DNA of 12,623 bases, taken from assembly GCA_034189655.1 (NCBI GenBank), contig JAXHUE010000037.1, positions 1 through 12,623 of the forward strand. The letters run 5' to 3'. The position numbers and the translations under genes are program-made. Positions 1 to 8,293 of the stretch are shown here, piece by piece. How positions within the stretch are numbered: position 1 is the first letter of the stretch; each line of letters begins with the position of its first letter. Source of the DNA: JAXHUE01 sp034189655. GTDB lineage: Bacteria; Chloroflexota; Dehalococcoidia; E44-bin15. Under the pieces are notes generated by a model, which had not been told where the DNA came from, did not search any database, and saw only the letters and a program-made list of their open reading frames with translations.

Positions 1-109
1 CGCGGCGCTGCCCCGCCGCCGGCGCTGGCGGTGGGCACGCGAGGGGAGGCCCCGCTATCTCATTTCGGGGGTAGTGGTTTCGGCCGCCGACGCGGGCCGG
101 GCCCGCTCC

Positions 110-3100
110 CTAGCTGGAGCCTCGCCTCGACCTGCGCACCAGGAACAGTACGAGCCCAATCAGCGCCACCGCCGCCACCAGCGCCGCGATGGCGAGGGCG
201 ATGGTGAACACGATAGTGGTCTCGGCCTGCCCCAGCCCCGCCCCCTCGGCGATGGTGAAGGTGCCGTCGGAGGTGTCCTCCGCGGTGTTTACGCCGTCGG
301 TGGCCCGCACCCTCACCAGGTAGCTGCCCCCGGTGTCCAGCACCTGGGTGTCCAGCCTGTACTCGCTGCCCGTCACGTCGGTATCGAGCGGCAGCCACGT
401 CTCGCCGCCGTCGCCGCTTGCGGCCAGGGAGAAGGAGAGCGGGTCTCCGTCGGCATCGCTTGCCTGCCAGGTGAGCGTTATGGCCTCGCCCTGGTAGAAG
501 GTCTCGCCGCCGTTGGGGCCCAGCACCTGCACCTCCGGGGCACCCGGCGAGACCGCGATGCCCGCGAGCACGGTGCCGTCTCCGTCCTGGAGCTCTATGC
601 GCGCTGTGCCCTGCGGCCACTCCACACGGTAGACGAAGGAGGCCTGGGCCAGCTCCACCGTGCCCTCGGCGGTCATCATGTCGAAGCTGACATCGAACCC
701 GGCCCGGCTCAAGACCCCCCCCTGGGGATCGAGCATGACCAGGTAGTAGTCGCCCTCATCCCCGTCGGCGATGTCGGCCGTCCCCCCTGAAAGCACCATG
801 CACGGCCCCAGCGTCGCCGGGCCGTCCCTGTCGATGGTGCCCCGCGCCAGCACCACCGTGGGGTCGTCCTCGTCGGCGAAGATATCTATGAGGTCGAGGT
901 AGCCCCCCGGCAGCTCAGCGCCGTCGCTGTAGCGCAACGGGTTGTCCAGCCGCTGCCAGCGGTCGACCGCCGCCCCCACGCTGTCCATGTAGTAGGTGGG
1001 CGGCTGCACGAGCCAGGGGCTGGTCCAGCTTCCGGCGAAGTAGGGGGCCCACTCATTTACCCAGAAGCCCTCGGAGGCGGCGCAGGTGCTCGCCGAGACC
1101 TCGGTGCAGCCGTCGGCGCAGCCGTCCGGCGACGGGTCATAGCACTCGTAGCCGATCTCCTGTATGCCGTGGCCCAGCTCGTGGGCGGCGTTCGTCGGCC
1201 CTCCCCACACCTCGACGTAGCACCCCGGGGAGCCCACCATGCAGCAGCCACAGCTCCCCCAGGGCTGCACCGAGAGGACATAGTCGTAGTTGTTCTCCCT
1301 GGCCAGCGCGATCATGGAGCCCATGTAGTCGCCGTAGTCGTCCTCGAACCTCACCTGGCGGTCGACGGCGTACATCACCTTGGAGTCGGCGATGGGCAGC
1401 ACCCCCAGCAGGTATCCCGCCGCGGTATCGGCATACGCCTCTATCTCTGCCAATGCCTCGGTGAGCGTCCGCGAGCCGCTGGCGCAGCTCGCCGCCGGCG
1501 GCTCGGAGCAGCAGCCCGTCGTGCAGATATAGTTCTGGCAGTAGAGGAGGTCGTTCTCGGTGGCGTTCGACATGTGTATCACGAAGTACAGGCGAAAGTC
1601 CCCCGTCTTGTACGCCGCGGCCATGCCCCAGTACTCGTTGTTGCCCTCATACTGCTCGTCTATCTCGTCCCACGGGTCTACCTCCACGGTGTAGCTCACC
1701 CTGGAGTCTGTGGGCCGGGGCACCACCCTGAGGTCGGGGTAGCACCGGTAGGGGCCCACCGGGGCGCGGCACCTCCCCTCTATCACCCCTGCCGGGTTCA
1801 GGTCGGGGTCGAAGGGCTCGTTCTCCTGCCCCGGCGGCACCAGGGGGAGCATTATCGAGCTATCGCCGGGGGATATGGTCACCGGCCCCCACACCTCGGG
1901 GTACTCCCACCCCGAGGGCAGGCCGCCCGGCGGCGGGTACGGGGGCACGGTATCCCAGTCCTCGTCGGGCAGCTCCAGCCTGAACCTGGTCTCTACCAGG
2001 GAGCTGAACGTGGAGCGCACCCTGACCCGGAAGGCCGTGGCCTTGTCCTCCACCAGCGGGGCCCCGTAGACCACCTGCACCGGCTCCACCGACAGGATGT
2101 CCAGGTCGCCGTACACCCCCCTCACGACGTGGAGCTGCACCGTCTCGCTCCTAGTGATGCCGCCCCCGGACGCGGTGACGGTGATATCGTAGTCGCCTTC
2201 TGCCGGCAGGCTGGTGGCGTAGGCAACAAACCCGCACTGAGAGGTGTAGGGCGGGAGGCCGTCGTCGGGCAGGCAGTAGGAGGAGACCCCCGCCGGCACC
2301 CCGGAGAGGGAGAGCTCCACGGTCTGGGCCACCCCGCTCACCAGGGACACGGTGGCCTGGGCCTGAACCTCGGCGCTGGTGTCATCGCCGCCCACGAGGG
2401 GATCCAGGTCTATGGTCAGCTCATCGGGGGCCACGGCGAGGCCGAAGTCGAACCCCTCGACAGGCGTGGGCGTCGCCCCGGCCGCGCTCACCTGGATGGA
2501 GCAGTACGTGGGCCCGCTGTAGTGGGCGCCATCCAGCTCGGTGGAGTCGCAGACCGCCACCCGGAACGAGCTCGTCCCCGCCGCCGTCGGGGCGCCGGAG
2601 ATGAGCCCGGAATCGCTGTATAAGGCCAAGCCGGCGGGGAGGGCGCCGTCGTGGAGAGTCCAGTGATAAGGCGGTACCTCTGCCCCCACGGCCTCCAGGT
2701 ACACCGAGTAGGGCTGCCCCACCTGGGCCGCGGGCAGGGGACACTCCGTGACCACCACCACCGGGCTGTCCACAGGCCTTATCTCGGCCTGGGCCCAGGC
2801 CGCCCAGTCCCTGCCCGACGAGGCCCCGGCACCGGCATAGAGGGTGAACTGGCCCGTCTTGCCGGCATAGGGGGCCAGGGAGACCCGCACGTGATCGAGG
2901 TGGCCGTCATACTGCGCCGTCACCGAGGCCACCGCCGTGGTCAGGCGGCTCCCGCCGCTCCAGTACGAGAAGTTGACCTGGAAGTGGACGCCGTCTGTGC
3001 CGGTGGCGCCACCGAAGAGCCCCACCCATATGTCGAGCTCGGTACCTGGGGCCACCGTCATCTCAGGGTACGTCCCCTGTATGTGCCCGTAGGCGTCCCA

Positions 3101-3376
3101 CTCGGGGTGCGTCTCCAGTACCCTGCCGTAGGTGGTGCCGTCCTCCAGCGCCACGCCCTCCTTGTAGCAGGCGAAGCCCCGGCTGTCGGCATCGCTCCCG
3201 GGGAAGGGCAGGGCCCCCTCGCCGGAGCTCCAGCTCGCCTCCTGGGCATGAGCGATGAAATCGTAGTGAGAGGTCCCGTCGACGGCATAGGCCGCCGGGG
3301 GCGCAAGCGTGGGTGCGAGCATCACCACGGTGAGAAGAAGGATGAACACGTGCCGGGACAGCCTGCCTACCTTCAT
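110..3376 (-). CDS. Secreted, membrane-anchored multi-domain protein with HELGH metalloprotease motif
   Basis: This is predicted to be an extracellular zinc peptidase held on the cell surface; its substrate is unknown. The ATG at 3376 is chosen because AGGAGG (3382-3387) lies 5 nt upstream; the open frame extends 66 codons further but crosses a promoter. The protein has 1088 residues. Residues 1-31 are a signal peptide ending AYA. A beta-sandwich-like region (about 35-205) follows, then a putative Ig domain of He_PIG type (about 208-298, with GALPAGL and SGAPTAAGT). Two further beta-rich domains reach about 600. A cysteine-rich catalytic-looking region contains HELGH at 732-736, then FWVNEW. 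An Ig-like domain (about 950-1045) contains PNGGETF. The end is one hydrophobic segment followed by RRSRR, without LPXTG. HExxH is a known zinc-binding motif; I cannot identify the third ligand or the peptidase family. The gene follows the transport operon but has its own promoter. Confidence 0.8.
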   Translation of the reverse strand: MKVGRLSRHVFILLLTVVMLAPTLAPPAAYAVDGTSHYDFIAHAQEASWSSGEGALPFPGSDADSRGFACYKEGVALEDGTTYGRVLETHPEWDAYGHIQGTYPEMTVAPGTELDIWVGLFGGATGTDGVHFQVNFSYWSGGSRLTTAVASVTAQYDGHLDHVRVSLAPYAGKTGQFTLYAGAGASSGRDWAAWAQAEIRPVDSPVVVVTECPLPAAQVGQPYSVYLEAVGAEVPPYHWTLHDGALPAGLALYSDSGLISGAPTAAGTSSFRVAVCDSTELDGAHYSGPTYCSIQVSAAGATPTPVEGFDFGLAVAPDELTIDLDPLVGGDDTSAEVQAQATVSLVSGVAQTVELSLSGVPAGVSSYCLPDDGLPPYTSQCGFVAYATSLPAEGDYDITVTASGGGITRSETVQLHVVRGVYGDLDILSVEPVQVVYGAPLVEDKATAFRVRVRSTFSSLVETRFRLELPDEDWDTVPPYPPPGGLPSGWEYPEVWGPVTISPGDSSIMLPLVPPGQENEPFDPDLNPAGVIEGRCRAPVGPYRCYPDLRVVPRPTDSRVSYTVEVDPWDEIDEQYEGNNEYWGMAAAYKTGDFRLYFVIHMSNATENDLLYCQNYICTTGCCSEPPAASCASGSRTLTEALAEIEAYADTAAGYLLGVLPIADSKVMYAVDRQVRFEDDYGDYMGSMIALARENNYDYVLSVQPWGSCGCCMVGSPGCYVEVWGGPTNAAHELGHGIQEIGYECYDPSPDGCADGCTEVSASTCAASEGFWVNEWAPYFAGSWTSPWLVQPPTYYMDSVGAAVDRWQRLDNPLRYSDGAELPGGYLDLIDIFADEDDPTVVLARGTIDRDGPATLGPCMVLSGGTADIADGDEGDYYLVMLDPQGGVLSRAGFDVSFDMMTAEGTVELAQASFVYRVEWPQGTARIELQDGDGTVLAGIAVSPGAPEVQVLGPNGGETFYQGEAITLTWQASDADGDPLSFSLAASGDGGETWLPLDTDVTGSEYRLDTQVLDTGGSYLVRVRATDGVNTAEDTSDGTFTIAEGAGLGQAETTIVFTIALAIAALVAAVALIGLVLFLVRRSRRGSS

Positions 3377-3394
3377 GGCGCCCTCCTGGGGCCT

Positions 3395-3423
3395 ATTCTG
3401 TGACATCGCGCCCGCGCTGTCAA
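3395..3423 (-). promoter_or_regulatory. Sigma-70-type promoter of the HELGH protein gene
   Basis: On the minus strand TTGACA (3418-3423) is followed after exactly 17 nt by CAGAAT (3395-3400, 4 of 6 matches to TATAAT). The expected start is near 3388, one base before the AGGAGG of the gene, so the leader would be about 12 nt. An inverted repeat, GCTGTC-5 nt-GACAGC (3416-3432), covers the -35 box and could be an operator. I see no U-tract terminator between the upstream S-component gene and this promoter, so read-through is also possible. Confidence 0.6.
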
Positions 3424-3446
3424 GGCGACAGCAGGCCCAATGAGCG

Positions 3447-4160
3447 CTATGTACCCGCCTGCCCGCGCGAAAACCTCCAGTTGAACCGCTCGCTGAACCT
3501 CTCCAGTATGGCGATGGTCTTCGCGCCGAACAGCCCCAGGAAGAGGGCATTGCCCACGGCATGAGAGGCGTCAAACCACACGCTGCCGAGCTGGGTCACC
3601 AGGAACGTCCGCACGGTCAGGGGGTAGACGAACGAGGCCCAGAACCAGGTATTCACCATCCACCCGTAGAGAAAGCCACTCAAGCAGCCGAAGCAGATAA
3701 GCCACACCCTCCCCAGCTTGAGCCGCCCCACGTAGGCGGACGCCACCCCGATGAGCCCCCAGGCCAGCATCTGGTACGGCGTCCACGGCCCCTGCCCCAG
3801 GAAGAAGTTGGAGCACAGCGCCGTCATCGCCCCCACCACGAAGCCGGCCACCGGGCCGAACACGTACCCGGAGCAGATCACCAGGAAGGTGCTCGGCTGC
3901 ACCCCGGGCACGGCGGCGAAGGGGAGCCGCAACACCGCCGACAGTGTCCCCAGCATCGCCACCAGGGCGACCTCCTTGGAGCTCACGGCCCTCGCCTCGA
4001 ACTCGAAGAAGAAGGCCGCTATGGCCAGGACCCCCACCGCGGCGGTCACCAGTCCCCAGCTCACGAAGGCATCGAGCGGGCATGAGGGGACGAGCGAGAT
4101 GACCATGGACGCTATGCCAATCGCGAATATGAGCGCCAGTACGACGTAGCTCTTTCTCAC
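3447..4160 (-). CDS. ECF transporter S-component, CbrT-like (predicted cobalamin/corrinoid specificity)
   Basis: This is the integral membrane substrate-binding subunit of an energy-coupling factor importer; it would bind the vitamin and deliver it to the T/ATPase module. It has 237 residues and about six to seven hydrophobic segments. The central part carries PGVQPSTFLVICSGYVFGP, then GAMTALCSNFFLGQGPWTP and QMLAWGLIG. I recognise this signature from S-components annotated as CbrT-like. The first two hydrophobic segments (about 5-53) precede the conserved core. The GTG start at 4160 overlaps the TGA of the ATPase gene by 4 nt, so translation is probably coupled. Cobalamin specificity is inferred from family resemblance and from the two DUF4430 proteins in the operon; another substrate is possible. 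Confidence 0.85.
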   Translation of the reverse strand: MRKSYVVLALIFAIGIASMVISLVPSCPLDAFVSWGLVTAAVGVLAIAAFFFEFEARAVSSKEVALVAMLGTLSAVLRLPFAAVPGVQPSTFLVICSGYVFGPVAGFVVGAMTALCSNFFLGQGPWTPYQMLAWGLIGVASAYVGRLKLGRVWLICFGCLSGFLYGWMVNTWFWASFVYPLTVRTFLVTQLGSVWFDASHAVGNALFLGLFGAKTIAILERFSERFNWRFSRGQAGT

Positions 4161-5824
4161 CGCAGCAGCCCCAGCACCTCGTCAACGGTCAGTATGTCGT
4201 CGGGGACGCCGTACCTGGCGAAGGCCTGGACGAGGCGGTTTATCTGCGGCGAGAACAGGAGCGCCCGCGAGAGGACATCCCGCGTCCCGCCGTCCACCAC
4301 GACCCTGCCCTCGCTGAGCAGCACCACCCTGTCGGCATGCTCCGCCACCATCTCCACGTCGTGGGTGACCACGACGACGGTGTTGCCCCCCTCCCGGTAC
4401 CCCTCCAGGAACTCCATGAGCTCCATCTTCAGCCGGTACTCAAGCCCCCTGGTGGGCTCATCCAGCACCAGCACACGGGGACGGGCAACGAGGACAGAGG
4501 CCAGGGCCACCCTCTGCCTCTCGCCGCCGCTCAAGGAGCGGGGGTACTGTCCCCGCACGCCCTCCAGGGAGAACATCCGCAGGGCGTCATCGACCCTCGA
4601 TGCCACCTCCTCGCCCCTGTACCCCAGGTTCCTCAAGGTGAAGGCGGCCTCCTCCTCCACGGTATCGGCGAAGAGGTGGTCGTTGGGGTTCTGGAAGACG
4701 AAGCCCACCTGTCGCGCAAGCTCGGCGACGGTGGCCTTCCTGGTATCGAGCCCGCTCACCCTGACCCTGCCCCTGGTGGGGTGCAGCAGCCCGTTCAAGT
4801 GCTTCACCAGCGTCGTCTTCCCCGAGGCGTTCCTGCCCATGATGGCCACGAACTCCCCCTCACCTACGGTCAGGCGTACGTCCCTCACCGCGGCCCGCCC
4901 GCCGGGATAGACGTGCCACAGGCCCTCTATCTCCAGGAGCGGCCTGCCGGTGGCCCTCTCCCCCGCGGGGGGACGCGCTTTGCAGCCACCGCGAAAGACG
5001 GCCTCCAGCATCGAGCGGCCCTCTTTGACGGTCAGGGGCATGCCTGCGGCGCTCGTGCCCCTGCCTTCGAGCCCCTGGACCAGCCTGGCTATGGGCGGCA
5101 CCCCGATGCCGATGCGCGCCAGCCCCCCGTCGCCCAGGACGCACCGCGGGCTGCCGTCGGCGACGACCCTCCCCTCGTCCAGCACTATCATGCGGTCTAC
5201 CAGGTGGGCCACCCGCTCCAGGCGGTGCTCGACCAGCACCACGGTGAGGCCCAGCTCATCGTTTAGGCGCCCCACGATGGACAGCACCTCCTCGGCACCC
5301 TTGGGGTCCAGCTCCGACGTGGGCTCGTCCAGCACCAGGATGTCGGGGTGCAGCGCCAGGACGGAGGCGATGGCCACCTTCTGCTTCTCGCCCCCTGAGA
5401 GCTCGTGCACCTGCCGGCGGCGCAGGTCGGCTATGCCCAGCGTGTCCAGCACCTCCTCTATCCTCCTGGCGATGACCGCCCGGGGGAAGGCCAGGTTCTC
5501 CAGGCCGAAGGCGAGCTCACGCTCAACGTCCACGGCCACAAGCTGGTTCTCCGGGTCCTGAAACACCATGCCTACTTTCGTGGCCAGCTCCCTGGTGGGG
5601 TGCCTGGCCACGTCGAGCCCCGCGACCTCCACCCTGCCGCTCATGCTCCCCCCGTAGAAGTGGGGTATCAGGCCGTTGCACAGGCGGCACAGGCTCGACT
5701 TGCCCCCGCCCGACGGGCCGGTCACCAGGACGAACTCCCCGGCGCCGACCTCCAGGTCCACCCCCCGCAGGGCGGGCTCGGCGGCACCATTGTAGCGAAA
5801 GGTGAGCCCCTCTATCCTGATCAC
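4157..5824 (-). CDS. ECF transporter fused double ATPase (EcfA-A' type)
   Basis: This cytoplasmic subunit powers the ECF importer by ATP hydrolysis. It has 555 residues with two complete ABC nucleotide-binding domains in one chain, where many systems use two separate proteins. Domain 1 has Walker A GPSGGGKSS (36-44), Q-loop Q89, signature LSGGE (142-146), Walker B ILVLDE (162-167) and a later LVEHR switch histidine. Domain 2 has Walker A GRNASGKTT (330-338), FQNPNDHLF, signature LSGGE (431-435), LVLDEP and VVTHD. All catalytic motifs look intact in both halves. The linker (about 245-310) is poorly conserved in appearance. The start is GTG at 5824, with a GGGAGGG-like site upstream and a 4-nt overlap with the stop of the T-component gene; the open frame runs further upstream but into that gene. 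Confidence 0.93.
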   Translation of the reverse strand: MIRIEGLTFRYNGAAEPALRGVDLEVGAGEFVLVTGPSGGGKSSLCRLCNGLIPHFYGGSMSGRVEVAGLDVARHPTRELATKVGMVFQDPENQLVAVDVERELAFGLENLAFPRAVIARRIEEVLDTLGIADLRRRQVHELSGGEKQKVAIASVLALHPDILVLDEPTSELDPKGAEEVLSIVGRLNDELGLTVVLVEHRLERVAHLVDRMIVLDEGRVVADGSPRCVLGDGGLARIGIGVPPIARLVQGLEGRGTSAAGMPLTVKEGRSMLEAVFRGGCKARPPAGERATGRPLLEIEGLWHVYPGGRAAVRDVRLTVGEGEFVAIMGRNASGKTTLVKHLNGLLHPTRGRVRVSGLDTRKATVAELARQVGFVFQNPNDHLFADTVEEEAAFTLRNLGYRGEEVASRVDDALRMFSLEGVRGQYPRSLSGGERQRVALASVLVARPRVLVLDEPTRGLEYRLKMELMEFLEGYREGGNTVVVVTHDVEMVAEHADRVVLLSEGRVVVDGGTRDVLSRALLFSPQINRLVQAFARYGVPDDILTVDEVLGLLR

Positions 5825-6741
5825 GGCCTGCCCTCCCTCTTCAAGAAGGCCAGGGGCACTATCGCCGACAGGAGGGCCACCATGGCCACCGCCAGGGGCC
5901 ACTCAAGGACCATCGGGCCGACCTCGCCCAGGGTGGGGTAGTACTGGTAGTCCCCGCACCCCGCGGCGCGCAGGAAGATGCCCAAGGCCAGGGGCGAGAG
6001 CGCGGCCACAAGGGTGAGGGCATCGACGCCGCTCAACCCTATGTCCCGGTAGAACGTCCTGCCCGTGCCGCTGCCGAAGGCCCTGGCCTCCATGGCCTCC
6101 GCCACCTGGACCGTCCTGTCCAGGGAGTTGGAGAGCAGCGGGATGATGACCGACATCCCGTTCCTCACCCGCCGGGGAAGACGCCCTCTGTCCAGCTCCA
6201 GGCCCCTCGAGCGCTGGACATCGGTGATGCGCCGTGCGTCGTCCATCAGGGTGGGGATGAACCTGGTGGAGAGCGAGGTCACCAGCACCGACTTGTAGGG
6301 CAGCCTCACCTTCATCGCGGACAGCATCATGTCGTCGGGGTGGACGGTGAAGGTGAGTATGGCAAAGGCGGAGACTATCGCCACCAGCCTGAGGCACATG
6401 GCGGCACCATAGGCCAGGGCCTCCAGGGTTATGGTGGGGGTGCCCATCACCGGGACGCTGAAGGGGGCCTGGAGCAGGACATGGGTGCCGTGGTAGCTCA
6501 CCAGGGCGTTTATCGCGATTATGGCCACGCACATATAGGGGGCGAACCTCATGAAGGAGGCCCACTCCCGCCACACCCTCCCCGCTGCCACCAGGGGCAG
6601 GGTCGCCAGCACCAGCAGCAGGAGAAAGAGGGGGCTGTCCAGCATGAGCGCAAGCACCAGCAGGCTCGCCGCCCACGCCAGCATGCACAGGGGGTTCTGC
6701 CTGTGGAGCGCCGTCCCCCTGTCCCGATAGCGCAGGCCCAT
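5821..6741 (-). CDS. ECF transporter T-component (EcfT-like transmembrane coupling protein)
   Basis: EcfT proteins link the ATPases to the S-component in the membrane. This one has 306 residues. A hydrophobic N-terminal half (about 20-130) has several membrane segments, followed by the long cytoplasmic helical region typical of EcfT. That region contains the two arginine motifs that contact the ATPases: SRG at 178-180 (context VQRSRGLEL) and EAR at 218-220 (context AMEARAFGS). Two hydrophobic segments close the protein (about 238-258 and 281-300). The ATG at 6741 overlaps the TGA of the preceding lipoprotein gene by one base (TGATG), and its own TGA overlaps the GTG of the ATPase gene, so the order T-AA'-S is read as one coupled block. 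The function is confident; the substrate depends on the S-component. Confidence 0.9.
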   Translation of the reverse strand: MGLRYRDRGTALHRQNPLCMLAWAASLLVLALMLDSPLFLLLLVLATLPLVAAGRVWREWASFMRFAPYMCVAIIAINALVSYHGTHVLLQAPFSVPVMGTPTITLEALAYGAAMCLRLVAIVSAFAILTFTVHPDDMMLSAMKVRLPYKSVLVTSLSTRFIPTLMDDARRITDVQRSRGLELDRGRLPRRVRNGMSVIIPLLSNSLDRTVQVAEAMEARAFGSGTGRTFYRDIGLSGVDALTLVAALSPLALGIFLRAAGCGDYQYYPTLGEVGPMVLEWPLAVAMVALLSAIVPLAFLKREGRP

Positions 6742-7706
6742 CACCGGGGCACCCTGACTATCTCCCCGCTGTCTGTGTCTACCACGATGGCGAAGGCGTA
6801 TCTCATCTCGTCCTGCCGGGTGAGCAGCGCATCCACGGCCCCCCTCACCCCGGCCTCGTCCGTGCCCGAGACCACCCAGACCACGCCCTGGCAGGCCCCG
6901 ACGCCGCCGGGGTGCCACGGGCTCTGCGTGGCCTGCACCAGCCCACACCCCGCCTCGTACCGGGCCTCGACCTCGCCGCCGGCATCGTACACCACCATGG
7001 TGTCGCCCTCGAAGTGTACGAAGAACCCCAGCCGGTCCCAGATCGCGTTCAGCTCAGATACCATGTCGCTCGCGGGCAGGCCCAGGCAGACCAGGTTGCA
7101 GCCCTGCGTGCAGTCCGCTGTGAGCGAGTCCCAGTGCTGGCTGGAGACATCCACCACCCCCAGCGCGGCCAGCGCGCCCTCCAGCTCCTGTGCCGCCTCC
7201 TCCAGCCCATCTTCATACACCACCACGGTGGGCCAGGCCTGCCCACCGTAGCCATCCACGAAGGGCTGGGGGAAATCGCCCACGATCGCCGGGACAGACA
7301 TGCGGAAGTCCCACTGGTGGAAGTCCCAGTGCTGGGTGTCGCCATCGTGGAGTGTATAGTCTGCCGCCCCCTTCCGGGACGAGATGCCGTTCACGTAGAA
7401 GAACCAGTCTTGCTTGGCACCGCCCGACCCCGTGTACTGCGAGCTCACGCCGTCTATGGCGTTTACGAACCCCCCGCCGTAGGCCGTCTCCACCTCGGCC
7501 ACCTGCGCAAGCGCCGCCATCGCCGAGGTGCCGGGCGCCACCTCCACGGCCTCGTCGAACAGGAGCTCCCCGCCGAAGCCCTGCGTGGCCACCACCCTGA
7601 CCACTATACCTGTGCCCGTCGCCGGCGGGGACGGGCCGGAACAGCTACACAGGGAGAGGGCCAGGACAACGAGCGCCGACAGGGCCACCAGCCCATATCG
7701 CCTCAC
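6741..7706 (-). CDS. DUF4430 (transcobalamin beta-domain-like) lipoprotein
   Basis: This is predicted to be a surface lipoprotein that hands captured ligand to the ECF transporter. It has 321 residues. A signal peptide ends in a lipobox L-C-S-C with lipidated Cys22. Residues 33-136 form a DUF4430 domain, with WFFYVNG at 101-107 and LHDGDTQHWDFHQWDF at 119-134. Established knowledge: DUF4430 corresponds to the small beta domain of animal transcobalamin and intrinsic factor. Residues 138-321 are an alpha/beta region I do not recognise, containing five cysteines (199, 203, 207, 254, 272). The GTG start at 7706 overlaps the TGA of the upstream gene by 4 nt, and the TGA overlaps the EcfT start by one base. 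Ligand binding is inferred from the domain and the operon. Confidence 0.82.
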   Translation of the reverse strand: MRRYGLVALSALVVLALSLCSCSGPSPPATGTGIVVRVVATQGFGGELLFDEAVEVAPGTSAMAALAQVAEVETAYGGGFVNAIDGVSSQYTGSGGAKQDWFFYVNGISSRKGAADYTLHDGDTQHWDFHQWDFRMSVPAIVGDFPQPFVDGYGGQAWPTVVVYEDGLEEAAQELEGALAALGVVDVSSQHWDSLTADCTQGCNLVCLGLPASDMVSELNAIWDRLGFFVHFEGDTMVVYDAGGEVEARYEAGCGLVQATQSPWHPGGVGACQGVVWVVSGTDEAGVRGAVDALLTRQDEMRYAFAIVVDTDSGEIVRVPR

Positions 7707-8215
7707 GCGCGCACGCCCCTGGGCCGCCTCTTCTTTCGCCAGACGAGGAGGTTGGCCACCGCCAGCACAGCGAGCACGGCGGCGGCGATGCCTATCATAG
7801 GAAGTGGCGGCCCTGTTATAGCGATGTGGGCCGGCACTTTGACCCCCACGCCCACCTGGAGCCCCAACGAAGGCTCAAAGGAGACCACGCAGATGCTGGC
7901 CGAGTGCTCGCCAGAGGCGGCCCGCGGCGGGCACAGGGTTATCTCCACCTGCCTGCCCTGCCCCGGGGCCAGGGAAAACTCCCCCGGCGAGATGTCGAAC
8001 CAGCCCTGGTACTCCCCCTCGGCATACACCCGGTAGTGCGATACCTCGTCACCGGTGTTCATCACGTAGAGCGTGCTGGTGGAGCCCGGTGAGTGGGCCT
8101 CGAATCCCAGCGAGCTGGGGGAGACACCGACCCCCGTAGCCTGGGCCGGGTGCGGGAGGAGCACAGCGGCCAGGGCGGCGAGCAGCACCAGGAAGGCCAC
8201 AGCCCTGGATTTCAT
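7703..8215 (-). CDS. Small secreted Ig-like protein with C-terminal membrane anchor, unknown function
   Basis: I do not recognise this 170-residue protein as a named family. Residues 1-26 are a signal peptide ending in AQA. A single beta-rich domain follows (about 27-135), with SPSSLGFEAHSPGSTST and a spacing of short strands like bacterial Ig-like or MSP-type domains. A hydrophobic segment (about 139-158) and the basic tail RKKRRPRG anchor it with the domain outside the cell. The ATG at 8215 is chosen because AGGAGG (8221-8226) lies 5 nt upstream; a GTG two codons earlier overlaps that site. Its stop overlaps the DUF4430 lipoprotein start. A role as surface scaffold or docking partner for the capture proteins is only an inference from its position in the operon. 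Confidence 0.78.
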   Translation of the reverse strand: MKSRAVAFLVLLAALAAVLLPHPAQATGVGVSPSSLGFEAHSPGSTSTLYVMNTGDEVSHYRVYAEGEYQGWFDISPGEFSLAPGQGRQVEITLCPPRAASGEHSASICVVSFEPSLGLQVGVGVKVPAHIAITGPPLPMIGIAAAVLAVLAVANLLVWRKKRRPRGVRA

Positions 8216-8243
8216 CTTCACCTCCTTAAATGGAATGTATCGC

Positions 8244-8277
8244 GGCGAGGGGAGCGGCGTCGCTCACTCCCCTCGCC
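8244..8277 (-). repeat. Strong intercistronic hairpin in the transport operon
   Basis: A perfect 11-bp inverted repeat, CTCCCCTCGCC with its complement (arms 8244-8254 and 8267-8277, loop 12 nt), lies in the 78-nt gap between the transcobalamin-like gene and the Ig-like gene. No U-run follows on the minus strand, so it is not a classic intrinsic terminator. It could protect the upstream mRNA from decay or partly terminate transcription, giving more of the secreted binding protein than of the transporter. The downstream AGGAGG is 17 nt beyond the stem and stays unpaired. Confidence 0.7.
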
Positions 8278-8293
8278 TGTTGCTCGTGTACAG

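Noticed and set aside
1..109. Terminator after the HELGH protein gene.
   Set aside because: There are GC-rich inverted stretches just past the stop, but no U-run on the minus strand and no convincing stem; nothing else is identifiable here.
3377..3574. N-terminal extension of 66 codons for the HELGH protein.
   Set aside because: It covers a good promoter, contains no signal-like sequence, and would bury the true signal peptide; AGGAGG points to the ATG at 3376.
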